The notes under the pieces: model-generated
What the model was told of the DNA's origin: nothing
Seen by the model: only the letters and a program-made list of their open reading frames with translations
The model's database searches: none
Shown: piece after piece, positions 1-12,399 of the stretch
Numbering within the stretch: position 1 is the stretch's first letter
Layout: each line of letters begins with the position of its first letter
Assembly (NCBI GenBank): GCA_024138015.1
Contig: JAMXBB010000006.1
Span: 69,687,581-69,751,580, forward strand
Reading direction: 5' to 3'
Length of the DNA: 64,000 nucleotides
From: Lumnitzera littorea
Taxonomy: Eukaryota; Streptophyta; Magnoliopsida; Myrtales; Combretaceae
Translations under genes and position numbers: made by a program

Positions 1-1179
1 GGGTGGCATCATTTGGTTTTCTATAATCTATACAGTCTCTCTACCCGGTTACAGTGTGAGTATGGATTAACTCATTAACCTCATTTTTAACCACAGTCAT
101 ACCACCTTTTTTTGATACTACTTGAACGGGACTAACCTACTTACCATCTAAGATAAGGCAGATAATACCTGCATCCAGCAATGTAAGTACCTTTTTCTTC
201 ATTATCTCCTTAAGAGTTGGGTTAATTCGTTTCTATGGTTGTATTATGGGTTTGCATTTAACCTCTAGCAATATCTTATGAGTACAAATTAAGGGATTGA
301 TCCCTTTGATATTGGCAATGGTCCACCCAATGGCTTCTTTATGCTCTCTTAGAACTCCTAGAAGTTGTTTGAGATCACCTATCAAAGAAGAGGAGATAAT
401 TATTGGCAAAGTATCATTTGTTCCAAGATAAGCATATTTTAAATGACTGGGTAAAGGTATAAGTTTAAGTACCAAGAGTTGTATCAATGATGGGACTAGC
501 TTCTTCTCACTGGTGCCTAGCTCTTCATAGTATTGAGCTTTGATTTCTGACACCTATTTCTTGCCTTCTTCTTCTTCAGGCTCATCATCATCGCTCTAAT
601 TATCTAGATCCTTAAGAACTAATTCCATGGTATCCAATCCTGCTTTCTCTTCTATAGACTCACAGGTAATCTCATAAAAAATATCAATAGTGTAACATGA
701 TTTGCAATCATCAAAATGTTTTATGGCTTCATAAACATTAGAAGTTACTTGATCATCCATAACTCTTAAAGTAAGCTTATCCTATTCCATGTCTATTAAC
801 GCCTTACCTATTGTAAGAAACAGTCTTCCAAGGATCATGGGTACTTCTCTATCCTCTTTCATCTCCAAGACTATAAAGTCGATTGAGAAGATAAATTTGT
901 CTACCTACACTGGGACATTCTCAACAATACCCCATGGGCATTTGATACTCCTGTCAATAAGTTGCAAGGTAACATGAGTCTCCTTGCAATCTCTAAGTCC
1001 CAGCTTCCTGAAAATAGACAAAGGCATTTAGTTTATACTTGCACTTGAATCAATAAGAACTTTGTCAAAATGAAAATTTCCTATAGTGTAAAGAACAGTA
1101 AAACTCCCCTAATCTCTTTGTTTTCTAGGCAAGGTAGATAGATTTTTCTAAAGGATCATGGAGCACTCCCCTATAAGCA
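1..1179 (-). pseudogene. pol: Element A protease and N-terminal reverse transcriptase (decayed, partial)
   Basis: The pol polyprotein follows gag without a gap. The aspartic protease relic at about 1060-700 reads VLIDSSASIN, so the catalytic Asp survives (codon at 1050-1048) while the usual Gly after Ser is Ser. Downstream are VDKFIFSIDFIVLEMKED and TLRVMDDQV. An open stretch at 553-233 holds the linker with TLPIIISSSL and the helix LLGVLREHKEAIGWTIADI-like segment (here IANIKG). The last readable part is CIDYRKPNDAT, the start of the RT fingers, ending at the window edge. TAG stops replace expected Gln codons, for example in VPV-stop-VDKF. RT catalytic core, RNase H and integrase would lie outside the window. 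Confidence 0.85.
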
Positions 1180-2749
1180 TAACCAGTTCGTTCCCATCAA
1201 TCTTTCTCTTCTTCGTGAGCAAATCCTTCATGAAACTAGCATACGAAGGCATCTACTGAAGTGCCTTTGCAAAAGGAATGTTGATCTACAACTTCTTGAA
1301 GACATCTAGGAATTTGGCGAATTGGGCATCTAGCTGTTATTGCTTTAGTCTTCTTGGAAAAGAAACTAAAGGAACATATAGTTTCACTTTTGGTGACTTC
1401 TACTTTCGTTCCTCTTCTACTTACTTCCCTTTTCCATTCTTTGAATTCTCCTCTTTTATTTCAACTCGTCTATCAACTATTTCAACTTCCTTTCCACTCC
1501 TCAACATAATAGCATTAACACCTTTGGGTTTCTCTTCAATATTGCTAGGTAAAGACCCTGATGGTTTACTACTCAATTGTTAAGAGATTTGATTAATTTG
1601 ATTCTCTAAATTTCGAATAGTCACCTATTGATTCTGTAACATGGTGTCAATCTTTTGCATATAACTCAACATGAGCTCTTCCATTCTAGACTAATTCTAC
1701 TGAGGTGGAGTGTTATGAGTAGGACCTTGCTTTTAGAGTCCAGGTGGTAGTTGAAATGCATTATTCTCATTCCTCCATGATAAATTTGGATAATTACGCC
1801 ACCTAGGATTGTATGTATTTGAATATGGTCCTTGATTATCAGGTTGAAAATTGTTGAGAAAGTTCACTTGTTCTCCACTAGTTGGAGTTGTGGGATTCCT
1901 AGTTAGGCACTTAAGAGTCGAATGTGGTCTTGAACATAACTCACAAAAAACAATAGGATTAGCATTAAAAGATTATGCTGAGGTGAGTTTACTTACCTGG
2001 GTAGTGAGAGCTACAATCTGAGTTGTTAATTGAGACACAATGTTATTGTCACTAACTGCTACCATTCTTAACTTGCTTCTATCATTTTACCAATTATGTG
2101 CACTGGAGGCCATTTCTTCTATCAATGCACTTGCTTCATCATAAATCTTGCCCATCAGAGCACCTCTAGCTGCAGCATCAACTAAAGACCTCAATGTCTC
2201 ATCCAAACTAAGATAGAAAATCTTAATTAAGAGATTATCTAGCAAGCCATGATGTGGGCATTTTTTGATTACCTCCTTGAAATTCTCCCATGCCTCATAA
2301 AGTGACTCACCACTAAACTTGGTAAAGTTGGTGATGTCATTCCTTAATCTCGCAGTCCTGGTTGGTGAGAAAAATCTCCTTAAGAACTTCGATGAAAGAT
2401 CAGCCTAGGTGGTAATTGATTCTTATGGTAATGAATGAAATCAAGCTTTGGCTTTATCCTTTAGTGAAAAGGGAAAAAGCTATAATTTGATAACCTCGTC
2501 TGTCACGTTGTTCATCTTAATTGTATTGCAGTATTGGAGGAATCCTACAATATACTTGTCAGGACTTTCATTAGGATATCCTCCAAACTGATTTGTTTGA
2601 ACCATTTGAATGAGAGATGGCTTCAACTCAAAGTTGTTAGCCTGAATGGTAGGCCTCCTTATAGCCAAACCCATTACTGTAGGTACTGTATTGTGTTGTA
2701 GTGATCGTGGAACTCCTTGTATCCGATTATTATCCTCGCTACCTGCCAT
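1180..2749 (-). pseudogene. gag: Element A gag (decayed)
   Basis: The capsid polyprotein would package element RNA. An open stretch at 2749-2480 starts MAGSEDNN and carries the stretch NNFELKPSLIQMVQTNQFGG, which I recognise from Athila-type gag. Reading on past stops gives LFPFSLKDKAKA, FLRRFFSPTRTARLR and a CELCSRPHSTLKC zinc-knuckle relic near 1900. A PYSNTYNPRWRNYPNLSW stretch (about 1815-1760) and MPSYASFMKDLLTKKRK (about 1250-1200) follow. Several stops sit at conserved Trp or Gln codons: TAG replaces the Trp expected before ADLSSKF near 2410, and TGA replaces a Trp before FHSLP near 2440. The ATG at 2749 is the natural start because the match to gag begins there. No intact protein can be made. 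Confidence 0.85.
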
Positions 2750-2934
2750 CTCTTCTATCCTTCTTCTGTTCTCTCACCTCAATTGATGCATAGTGCGTTT
2801 TATTTCAAAATTTAGTGTTAGAATTAAAACACTTCTACTCTTCTGCATAAAACACCTGCAAAGAGAACAAAAATAACATACGTTGTCAAGTGCACCTAAA
2901 TTACTAACAGAACTAAAAGGTTTTACATTTCTAG

Positions 2935-2952
2935 TCTCCAGCAATGGTGCCA
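2935..2952 (-). promoter_or_regulatory. Primer-binding site of element A, tRNA-Asp type
   Basis: On the minus strand the site reads TGGCACCATTGCTGGAGA. It matches the tRNA-Asp primer site known for Athila elements at 14 of 18 positions. All four differences are transitions, and most fall where the original had CG. It sits between gag and the LTR end at 2959, six bases away. Confidence 0.8.
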
Positions 2953-2958
2953 AAAACT

Positions 2959-4338
2959 TGATTTGCTTTAACTATATATATAAAAAAATAAATTGAGAAT
3001 TCTCCAGCAAGTATACTAGGTCAGGATCAAGTAATACAGAGCAAATAAGGTTATCAATCCCTCGAAGGCTAAGAAATTACTAATCCTATGCTAGTTCCTA
3101 TCAATATTTAAGCAATCAAAATTAGATTAACTAATCTAATAATTATATTAAAACTATCGAAAAGAAAATAACTATAAAACATCTAAAACTAAGCAATTAA
3201 TTGAGAATCGTAGGAAAACAGAATCCACCCTAGATTATGTAAATCAAATTATTATCATGTTATATAGATTAATAGCCATATGGTCATTCAAGTGAAATTA
3301 TTATCCCTTAAAATTTAAGGACTTAAACCCTTAATTAATCAGTTAGGTCCCACATCTCCAATTAATAGTATACTCTAAATTATAATCATATATCTCTCGA
3401 TAATATGATTATCTAATGTCTTAAATCCATTATTCCTAATGTCTTAGTTAATAATCAATCAACAAACATCGTATTAATCTTTAGATAATTTTTAATTAAT
3501 TCAATTAATGCTGCTTCCACATTAATTAATCAAATTAACCAAGAATTTCTAACAAACCCTTTGTCAACTCCTGTATCAATAAGGTTTCTAACAATTATAA
3601 TCAATTAGACAATTATAATCGAAATCATAGAAATTACAATCATGAATCATCCATATATCTATCAATCTTATAACATGAATACAATTCTTATCTTTGCTAC
3701 CTAGGGTTTCATCAATTCCCATAAATAAATTTAGCCAGTCATGGAATTTGAAACGAAAGCACAATTACTAATTGAAATTGCAAAGAAATTCATAATTGAA
3801 AGCATGAATAATTCACAGAATTACATAAATATAATTAAAATAGATGTTACCAATTCTATAATTGGAAAAAGTAAACTTCAATTGCAACTCTAAAACTTAG
3901 TTTGCATAATAAAAGAAAAATCTTCTCAATGTTCCAAGCAATCCTATAGACGAATTCTTCAAGAACTATCTACTAACTGTTCTAAGACTATCTAACTCTA
4001 AAGAACATGAAAAGTTCTTTTAAAATCTAAGACTCATGACTATTTATAGAGAAAACTAGGGTTGGCTTTCGAAAGCTATTCTTTTTTCCATTGCCGACGA
4101 CGTAGACTCCAAAGTTGCTAGTGTAAGTGTAGGCCTGTTGTATTCAATTCCAATTGTACCGTAGCTCATTTCAGTATCGTTCATTTACATAAAACTCATT
4201 TGTATTTCCACTCTAAATCCTCCAATACTTGAAATATTCAAATGAAAATACTTAAGTACCAATTCTTAATGAATTCTATAAAATCAATAATATTTTTCTC
4301 TAATTCACTCATTAAAATATGCCTTTATTAGTGTGCTA
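2959..4338 (-). repeat. 5' LTR of element A
   Basis: This A+T-rich stretch of about 1.38 kb starts in plus orientation with TGATTTGC directly beyond the primer site. It contains, near 3005-3075, the block ending in TCAATCCCTCGAAGG that also occurs near the same end of solo LTR M and, diverged, in the 3' LTR of element D. The outer boundary at GTGTGCTA (4338) is set by where Tat-type coding sequence of remnant B begins, and the final CA appears mutated. I see no gene inside. Confidence 0.65.
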
Positions 4339-4389
4339 TGAGACTAGGGTCCAATCCTGCCATCTCTTATTAGGTCCATGCAACTACAT

Positions 4390-6240
4390 CTTTATATTCT
4401 TTTAGCAACTCGACAATATGAACTTTTATTTCTTGTAGGAGGCTTTTGCTTATGAAGATTAGCCATTGCGACTCTCTTGGTCGCACTAGATCTAATTCTT
4501 CTATTTCCTTAGCTTATGGCTTCATTTGGTCTTGTAGCTATTGTGGGGTAAGCTAGACTTTTTGCATTGGTATGGGATTTGAAGGGGAGAAATATATCTC
4601 CTTAAACCCCATAGACCATCATAAGCAGTACTCCTTTCTTCTATCTTCTTGAATGAAGCTTTCAATTCCCTTAGCCTGCTTGTTCTTCTTCTTTCCCCCA
4701 TAACATCTACGCATCCTTCTTTTCTTTTGCTAGCCATCTTGAACTTCTTCCCATGTAGGTAAAGGTACACCAAATGGCTTAGCTATTAAGGTTTTGCACT
4801 CTTTAGTAAATTCATTAAAGTAGGTTGACTTGGTAAAGTATGATTTATGTTGCTTAAAAGGATTCTTGGTAACTAAAATGAACATATCCTTCCCTTTCTA
4901 ATGACCATTGATACATTGATGTAATCTCGATGGGACCATGTTGTGATCATGCAGCTACTTCCTATTGATGAGTAGATGGTATTGAACCGGTATATCAATC
5001 ATGTGAAGGGTAGTAGTACCATAGATAGGGCCAACCTTGAGATCAACATTAACATACCTGTTAGAATTCATAAGGACATGGCTAAATCCATTTATTAAGA
5101 TGGGTTGTTTAACCAGTCATTGGATGTCAATTCTAGCAGCCTCAAAAGTACTCATTAGCATGATATTTAGCAAATAACCATTATTAATGAATGTTCTCTT
5201 GACTAGGGACTCGTTAAGAACACCTTCCACATATAAGGGATGATTGTGATTGAAATTCTTCACACACATGTTTGCACCAGTATATAGAATCGCATTTTCG
5301 TATGCCATGGCCATCTTCTTCATAGGCTATGCTACACTACAATTCATGTATTGACTCTTAGAGATCTGTATGAGTGCAGTTGTTGTTGCAAGCTAAGCTT
5401 TCTTGTTGAATCCCAAGAGATCAAAGAAATTCCTAAAGTTAGCTACCTTTAACAATGTCGCAACAATAGGTGGGTGTTTGTCTTCTTGAGCTTCAATCAA
5501 CTTTCCTCTATCTTCATCACTTCTAGTAGCCTAAGCATCAATCACTTTAATTGTGATGGGATCAAGGCTAGTGGCATTGATAGTACTCCTTTAGTTATTG
5601 TGGCTAGGAAGTGGATCATTTCTAACATCATTGTTATTGATAATCAACTCACCACATGCAACTCGATCATTGAATATTTTCTTCAAAGTGAACCAATTTT
5701 TAGTTAGGTGACTAATACTTTGATGAAATCTATAATACTTAGGATCATTCTCTTCTTCATTTGTGGGGAGGTGCTCGACCCTTGAGAGCTTGATATTTCC
5801 ATCATGAAGCCATTGGTCAAGCATTTGATGCACTTTGGCCATGGGACAAGGATTTATCAAAGATGGCCTAGAGTTAGTATGCTTATTGTTTCTTTTCTTC
5901 TTTGCTCCCCTTGGTGACTTGCCCTTAGCTACACTTACAGACGAAGCATGCTTGTTGAATCTCCTAATTTCACTTCTTTTTTGTGTCATTGAATTGTTGG
6001 TCCTTTACCCATTCTCAACTAGTATAGCAAAGGAAGCTAATGAAAGATTCTCAAGGTAAACTGCATACTTGAGAAACATTCCGGTTAGTCTCTTTTATAT
6101 CTAGTGAACGCTCCTTAAAGCGCTTGATATAGTCCATAAGATCATTATCAAGGACACCTTCCTGTATGCCATCGCCTTAATTAATGCCTCTAGCTGGAGT
6201 TTGATATAGTCCTATATGCCATTACCTTAATTTTGGAAGT
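4390..6240 (-). pseudogene. Remnant B: Tat/Ogre-lineage gag C-terminus and protease
   Basis: On the minus strand the first recognisable piece is gag: DNDLMDYIKRFKERSLDIKE near 6190-6100. An open stretch at 5989-5591 follows, with a basic segment and the motif MLDQWLHDGNIKL, then DPKYYRFHQSISHLTKNW, which resembles the Tat-type Cys/His region with its cysteines lost. The protease is at about 5323-4900. ILYTGANMCVKNFNHNHPLY takes the place of a DTGA active site (Asp replaced by Tyr), followed by NNGYLLNIMLMSTFEAA and LVKQPILINGFS. LPTWEEVQDG near 4750-4730 ends the region. No LTR pair, primer site or RT is left, so it is a fragment of an older element. It abuts the LTR of A, suggesting that A landed in it or that a deletion joined them. 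Confidence 0.75.
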
Positions 6241-6944
6241 ACCATGTTATGAGTATCAAGTCTTCCCTCCTTAATGGAGTTGCTAGAAAATGTGAGGGTA
6301 TAGGTATGAATTCAAGTGTTACGTGCATGCCACGTATGCAGTTGCATTACACATGACTAGGGAAATAACTTGAGTGACTCGTGTGAGATGATTAGCAAAG
6401 AAGTGTAGGGAGGAGGAGTAAGCGATCTTGATGAGGCTCTAACATGTATAGTAATAAGTAGAGGAGCACAATGACATCAAACTCTAAAATTAATGAAGAG
6501 TAGTGTAGAGTTCTTAAGGTGTTTATGCGTTTGATCTTTGAGACAAGATTTCGGTAGAGTAATAGCATTAATGGGGGTTTTCTCTCTTATCCAAATGAGG
6601 ATGTGAATGGGGTATTTATAAGAAATGATAGTTGATCATATCGATCAGATCATGATAGTGATCAATGGTTAAGATCGAAATCCTTTATTAATGGATCTTA
6701 AGTGGGCTAATTTCATGGGTTTAGGCTTTTATAAAGGCTTTATTTATTATTTTAGTGTAAGCCAAATCAAGAAAGGTTAGATTAAATAGATCAATCTAAT
6801 GGGCCCTACTCTAAGCCCACCATGCCAAATCTCCCTTGATTATCCTGGTAATTTATGGCCTTGGCTCCTCGTGCCTTATCACCTTAACCTAAGGAGTCAA
6901 ATCCATTTAATATTTAATCAATTGGCTTAAATCCCAATATTAAA
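6241..6944. other. Non-coding stretch, possible LTR remnant
   Basis: No coding match is visible. A stretch ending in GGCCTCTACA near 6954 would read TGTAGAGGCC on the minus strand, a possible LTR start for the Tat-type remnant, but I see no primer site or second copy to support it. A local imperfect duplication of the TTGATATAGTCC block occurs at about 6126-6235 at the edge of remnant B. Confidence 0.3.
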
Positions 6945-9371
6945 TTTAGGCCTCTACAAATAATTATCTAAATGCATGCAACAAACAAATGCCATTGCAT
7001 GACATTCTTTGGTTTGTTATGAAATTATAGAAATTTCACCTACTCTAATCGGAATTTGAGGAGTTTTAGCACATATGCAATAGCTCATAACTAAACTCAG
7101 GTTTCTGCAATAAAGACATCCCTTTTCTCATGACTATCCTTCGAACCATTACCTTTACCCTTGTCGTGACCTCCTTTCTTATCACTTAGTTTGACTAAGG
7201 CTAAAGAAGGAACCATTATGCTACAGCGTTATCCCTCTCGATGGTATGAGTATTTTGTCAGAGATCCTAATCGTCCCTTAATTCATTGTAATGCATGTCC
7301 ATTTAAGGTTTTAAGTAAACTATAATTAAGTCCAGTTTAAGGTGATTGAATAATTCTACGTAGTATAAACAATCAGAATCTACACCACAAGACAGTAGTA
7401 TACAATCAAGATTAAAGACATACAAGCATGCTACTTATAAGCACAACTAGGTATAATCTTAAGCCTTTGAGTACTATGAAATGGTACTCTAAAATATAAT
7501 AACGTATTGATTCTAAACTTACCTAAACTTCTTCAATTGCTTACGAAGGTGCGACTTATGTTGTGCCTTTGCCGCTAATCCCTATAATATAAATATTATA
7601 CAATTATTGCATATAGACTTTATTTCTATAACTTAGATTATAATCTTTAGCTTAAGGTTACATATTACTTAATTGTCTAGATTGTAAGTCTCATGTGATT
7701 AGTCTCACTCTTATCCAGTTTCTGATTTATCCTTTAATTTTGTTCCTAATTATAGTTTTACCCATAAGCCCTAAAACATCTATTAATCCATTCTCTAAAG
7801 TTTGTCTAAATTTATCTCAAGTATGCAAAGTCTCTAATTTAGTTTTTGATTTGTTCCCTAGTTTGCCTTATATATCTTGTCTTTGATTTACCTTCTAAAT
7901 TAGTCTCTAATCCGAGCATACTCTATATTTTAGAATAATTTCTGCTAATTTATTCATGATTAGGCCCAAAATATACTGTACAACTCAACACTTCTTCAAT
8001 TTGATTCAACCACATCTTGGCTCCATTATTGAAACACTCCACATATTACACATATATTAACCCCATGCCTCTAATATTCAAATCCAACACTCTCAATACC
8101 ATAAAAAAAATCTTTCAACATCAGTCAACGTTATAACATGTCAAAATACTCATCTAGTTAGAATCTAGGTCAATTTCTTGAAAAATCACTAAATGTATTT
8201 TGATAAATGGCTATTTAATAGAATTTTAGGGCCTAAAATTCAAATAAAAATATGAAAAAAGAAAGATTTTTTAAAAAACTCTCCATAGTAATTCAATATA
8301 CACAATATGTGCTTTATAGAAAAATTTTAAAGCCAAAACAACACTAATAAGGTTTTTGAAAAATAAAGCAAAATCGACTCTGGTTTAGTGATTTTTTAAG
8401 GGTGATATATTTTGGGACTTAATTCTATTAAAATAATATTTTATCAAAAACTACATACAAAAATAGGAAAAAATACAATTTTTCATAATTTTGAACAAGA
8501 ATTGCTATTTTTATTAATTTAATGAAAATTAGTTGAATTTAGGGACTCACCAGTATTGGTATCTATAGCTACTACTGGCTACTAGGTGATTATTGGTAGC
8601 CCCTGGCATTGCCTACCCTTCTAAGTAGTGGTGGGCATTTTGTGTTAGGTGACGTGTAACCCCTTGTATTGTAGTTTAGCCTTAATTGTACTATATTTTG
8701 TATAATTTTTCTAAAAGTACTACCTTAGCTTTCCTACGCCTCTCTTTATTTTTGTTGTACATTAGACTATCTAAATGAGCTAAAGGAACTCTGATTTGAA
8801 TTTATAGAGGATAGGTTGGTTGGTTGTTAAATTTTTTCCCCTACACATGTCAATTTAGCAAGTAATTCCCTTGACATTATGTGTCCTTATCCTACCTTAA
8901 TCACACTTTAATCTGCCACTTACATTGCCATGCCACTAACAAGACTTTTCCCAAGTGACACCTAGGTTTTCTTAATATTTTTATTAATTTTCTATATTTA
9001 CTTTAGTATATATTAGGTATTTTAAGTAATTTCGGATACTATTCCCTATACGTAAATTCATATTTGATATAACCAAATACTCTTAAATATTTCTTATGTT
9101 ATTTTATAATTTTTAGTGTGCATATAATTTATCTCTAGGGATTCATTAATTATTGGAATCTGTTTTACGTATTTTCAATAAATAATGAATAATATATGTA
9201 TAACCTATCAATATAATATTTAATTATTTAATTTTCTTAAATTTGAACTCAACGGCCACTTTTACTAATTATTCTTATTTTCATCGTAAAAATCTTGCTC
9301 AATTGAACAACTTTTGCAATCGCCCTAATTTTACATACCAATTTCATAATGACCAATCGTAAACTTACTAG
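6945..9371 (-). repeat. LTR C: truncated copy of long LTR family L1
   Basis: This matches I1 (28445-31628) in the same direction from about 6945/28905 to 9371/31628. Shared blocks include ATGCAACAAAC, CCTTCGAACCATT, CTTAAGCCTTTGAGTACT and the final CGTAAACTTACTA versus GGGCTTATG. A probable minus-strand TATA box CTATAAATTC lies near 8800, as in I1. About 500 bases present at the low-coordinate end of I1 are missing here. The copy adjoins the gag fragment of element D and probably marks an insertion into D whose far side was lost. The ORF at 7695-7886 inside it has no known match and is probably chance. Confidence 0.75.
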
Positions 9372-9479
9372 CTAAATTTGTGGGATCTCATAGAGGAAAC
9401 GTTTTGCTTATGTAAGTGATTATTTTTATGCAATTCAACCAAGGAACATTAGTATTCCTTATGGATTTCAGGCTCTTTC

Positions 9480-10520
9480 GCAGAGAGAGGGGAATTCAAA
9501 ACTAGAAGATTTGTTAACCAGGTATATATAGAGTAATGATGCTAGATTTACAAGCATTGAAAAACAGATAGAGCAAGTTACTAAGATCTTAATTGAGAAA
9601 TAACAAGAGCTTACACCACAAGTGCAAGTAGAAGCTGTAACCTTAAGAAGTAATAAGGAATTGCAAGTTGCTAAGCAACTTGAAAACACCTAAGTCAACC
9701 TAGAACTACTAGTAGATGAGCCAAAAGACAAAGTTGTAGAAACTTTAGAACTACTTAGGGAAGAACTAGAATCCCAGAAGGTCACAGTGTATAAACCTCC
9801 AATTTCATTTCCTTAGAGGTTAATGAAAGAACACTTAGATTAGCAATATGGTAAGTTTTTGGATTTATTAAAATAGTTACATATTGATTTACTGTTTGAA
9901 GAGACTTTCTCACTGATGCCCAAATATGCGAAGTTCTTGAAGGAGCTGCTCTCTAATAAGAAGAAATTGGAAATATTATCCATGGTTATGTTCAGCAAAG
10001 GGTGTTTACCTATCCTTTAGAATAAGCTTCCAATGAAGCTAAAGTATTCAAAGGGTTTTACTATACCTTATCTCATTGGAAATTTATCTATTAAGAAAGC
10101 ATTAGCCCATTTAGAAGCTAGCATAAATCTAATGCCTTATAGATTATTTAAATAGCGAGGCCAAGATGAACCTAAATCGTCTCAAATGAGTCTACAATTG
10201 GTAGAGATATCAGTAACATACCTTAGGGGTATAATTGAGGATGTACTTGTTAAAGTAGATAAATATATATTTCCTATTGATTTTGTTATCTTAGACATTG
10301 ATGAGGACATTAAGGTGCCATTCATTTTAGATAAACCCTATTTAGTTATAGTCAGTGCTATAATAGATGTTAGTGATGGTAAGCTTACATTAAGGGTTGG
10401 AGAAGAGAAGATGGGAATTAAAATAAAAGAAGCAATAAAAAAATGTGCTAAGAAGGATGACACATGTTTTAGTCTTGATGTTATTAACTCTTCAATATCT
10501 AATACTTTGTAAGAACTATT
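9480..10520 (+). pseudogene. Element D gag C-terminus and protease (decayed)
   Basis: Reading begins with KLEDLLTRYIE, a stop, then NDARFTSIEKQIEQVTKILI and VEAVTLRSNKELQ, the gag C-terminal coiled region of Athila-type elements. The conserved block before protease follows: QYGKFLDLLK, a stop, LHIDLLFEETFSLMPKYAK and LKELLSNKKKLE. The protease reads AHLEASINLMPYRLF near 10106-10150, where the family has an Asp-Leu-Gly; His and Glu replace the catalytic Asp and the Gly, so it is inactive. A 108-residue open stretch (10186-10512) with IIEDVLVKVDKYIFPIDFV and TLRVGEEKMGIKI is the best preserved part. Most stops are TAG or TAA where Gln is expected. Confidence 0.85.
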
Positions 10521-10599
10521 AACGTAACATCCTTTAGATTCATGTTTGAAATAGGGAATTTAGGAAGAGCTATGTAATGATCCAGACAAAGTTAAGGAA

Positions 10600-12290
10600 G
10601 AAGCTTAATTAGAAGCCAATCCTCTACCTATGGAGAGAAGGTTTGAGAGATTTGAGTAAGTAAAAGGAGCAAAATTGAAGCCATCTATTGAGGAGCCACC
10701 TAAGTTAGAATTAAAGCAAGTACCCAATTATCTAGAGTATGCTTTTCTGGAGGAGAACTCAAAACTACCATGATAGTGTCCCCAGATTTAGCTAACCAAC
10801 AAAAGGAGAAGCTTTTGAATGTATTAAGGGATCATAAGAGAGCAATTGCCTAGAAGATTTTCGACATTAAGGGAAATAATCCCTTATTCTATACGCATAA
10901 AATCCTATTAGAAAAAGGTCATGAACCCATAGTGCAACCACAAAGATGCTTGAACCCAAATATGAAAGAGGTAGTAAAGGCAGAAGTAATTAAGCTTCTA
11001 TACACAGGTATGATTTACCTTATTTTTGATAGCTCTTAGGTTAGTCCTATGAAAATTGTATCTAAAAAGGAAGGTATGATGGTTGTACCAAATGAGTGGA
11101 ATGAGCAAATCTTAATGACAGCAGTTGCAAGTTGGTGAGTTTGTATCGATTATAGAAGCTCAATGATGTTATGAGAAAAGCTTCCTTTTGTTGTTTGTCA
11201 ATTAGGTGTTGGAGCAATTATCAAGTTATATGTTTTATTGCTTTGTAGACGGTTTATTTGGTTATTTTCAAATTCCTATTGCTTTAGAGGACCAAAAGAA
11301 AACTAATTTTACATGTCCTTATGGTACTTTCACATATAGGTAAATGCCTTTTGGCCTCTTTAATGCACTCATGACTTTTTAGTGGTGTATAATGACAATT
11401 TTTTATGAATTTATGGAGGATATAATAGAAGTTTTTATGGATGTTTCTTGATTTTTGAGAATTCATTTGATCATTGTTTTAAGAATTTACAAAATTTTTT
11501 TGCTAGATGTGAAGAAACTAATTTAATATTAAATTGGGAAAAGAGCTATTTTATGGTATAAGAGGGCATAGTGCTAGGATAGAAAGTGTCCTAAAAAGGT
11601 ATATAGGTAGATAATGCTAAAATTGATACTATTGCAAAATTATCCCCTCCTACATTTGTTTAAGCCATACATAATTTCCTAAGTCATCCTAGGTTTTATA
11701 GGAGGTTTATTAAAGATTTTTTAAAAATAGTTAGACTATTAACACAGTTGTTAGAAAAACATGCTCCATTTATATTTTCTTAAGACTATCTAGATACATT
11801 TAACACTTTAAAAGATAAATTGGCTTATGCCCCAATAATGGTAGCTCTTGATTAGAGCTTACCATTTGAACTAATGTGTGATACCAGTGATTGTGTTATA
11901 AGGGCAATGTTAGGTCAAAGGTGGGATAAGCACTTCTAGCCAATTTATTGTCCAAGCAAGACCTTCACTAAAGCTTAGGAGAATTATACCACCATGGAAA
12001 AAGAGCTATTGGTAGTGGTTATAGCTTTTGATAAATTTAGGTTATATTTAATTCTTTCTAATGTTATTATTTACACTAACCACTATACTTTGTGATATTT
12101 ATTGAATAAGATAGATAGAAGCCAAGATTGATTAGGTGGATTTTATTACTATAAGAATTTGACTTAGAAACCATAGACAAGAAAGGAGCATAGAATTTGG
12201 TAGTTAACCATCTCTTGCATCTAGAAAACCCATCATTGGAAAAGTTGAATGAGCAAGATATAAATGACGAGTTCCCAGACAAGAAGCTGT
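10600..12290 (+). pseudogene. Element D reverse transcriptase and RNase H (decayed)
   Basis: After a linker with PPKLELKQVPNYLEYAFL, RT begins near 11000 with SPMKIVSKKEGMMVV and CIDYRSSM. The palm is seen at 11245-11450: DGLFGYFQIPIALEDQKKT, FTCPYGTFTYR, MPFGLFNA, then IIEVFMDVS, where the second catalytic Asp of the YxDD-type motif is lost by a small deletion and the frame breaks. RNase H is at about 11860-12060: ELMCDTSDCVI, PIYCPSKTFTKA, a TAG for the expected Gln, ENYTTMEKELLVVV and AFDKFRLYLI. Function is excluded by stops and the missing Asp. Confidence 0.85.
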
Positions 12291-12399
12291 ACTAGGCAAG
12301 TCATTGGGAAATCCCTTGGTTAGCTGATATAATGAATTATCTAGTAGTTAGGATTATTCCTTTGGGATTAGATTGTAGGTAAAAGAAAAAGTTTTTCCA

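Larger units (their letters stand above)
1..4338 (-). mobile_element. Element A: Athila-lineage Ty3/gypsy retrotransposon, cut by window start
   Basis: Read on the minus strand, the order is 5' LTR (2959-4338), tRNA-Asp type primer site (2935-2952), gag (from 2749), protease near 1050-700 and the start of reverse transcriptase running off position 1. That order and the primer type are known for the Athila branch of Ty3/gypsy. The coding part is continuous by homology but has many in-frame stops, so it is dead. The other LTR lies outside the window, so no target-site duplication could be tested. The lineage call rests on the gag N-terminus and the primer site; an allied non-chromovirus lineage cannot be excluded. 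Confidence 0.85.

Noticed and set aside
7695..7886. Hydrophobic plus-strand ORF
   Set aside because: Inside truncated LTR C, T-rich, and not preserved in homologous LTR I1.
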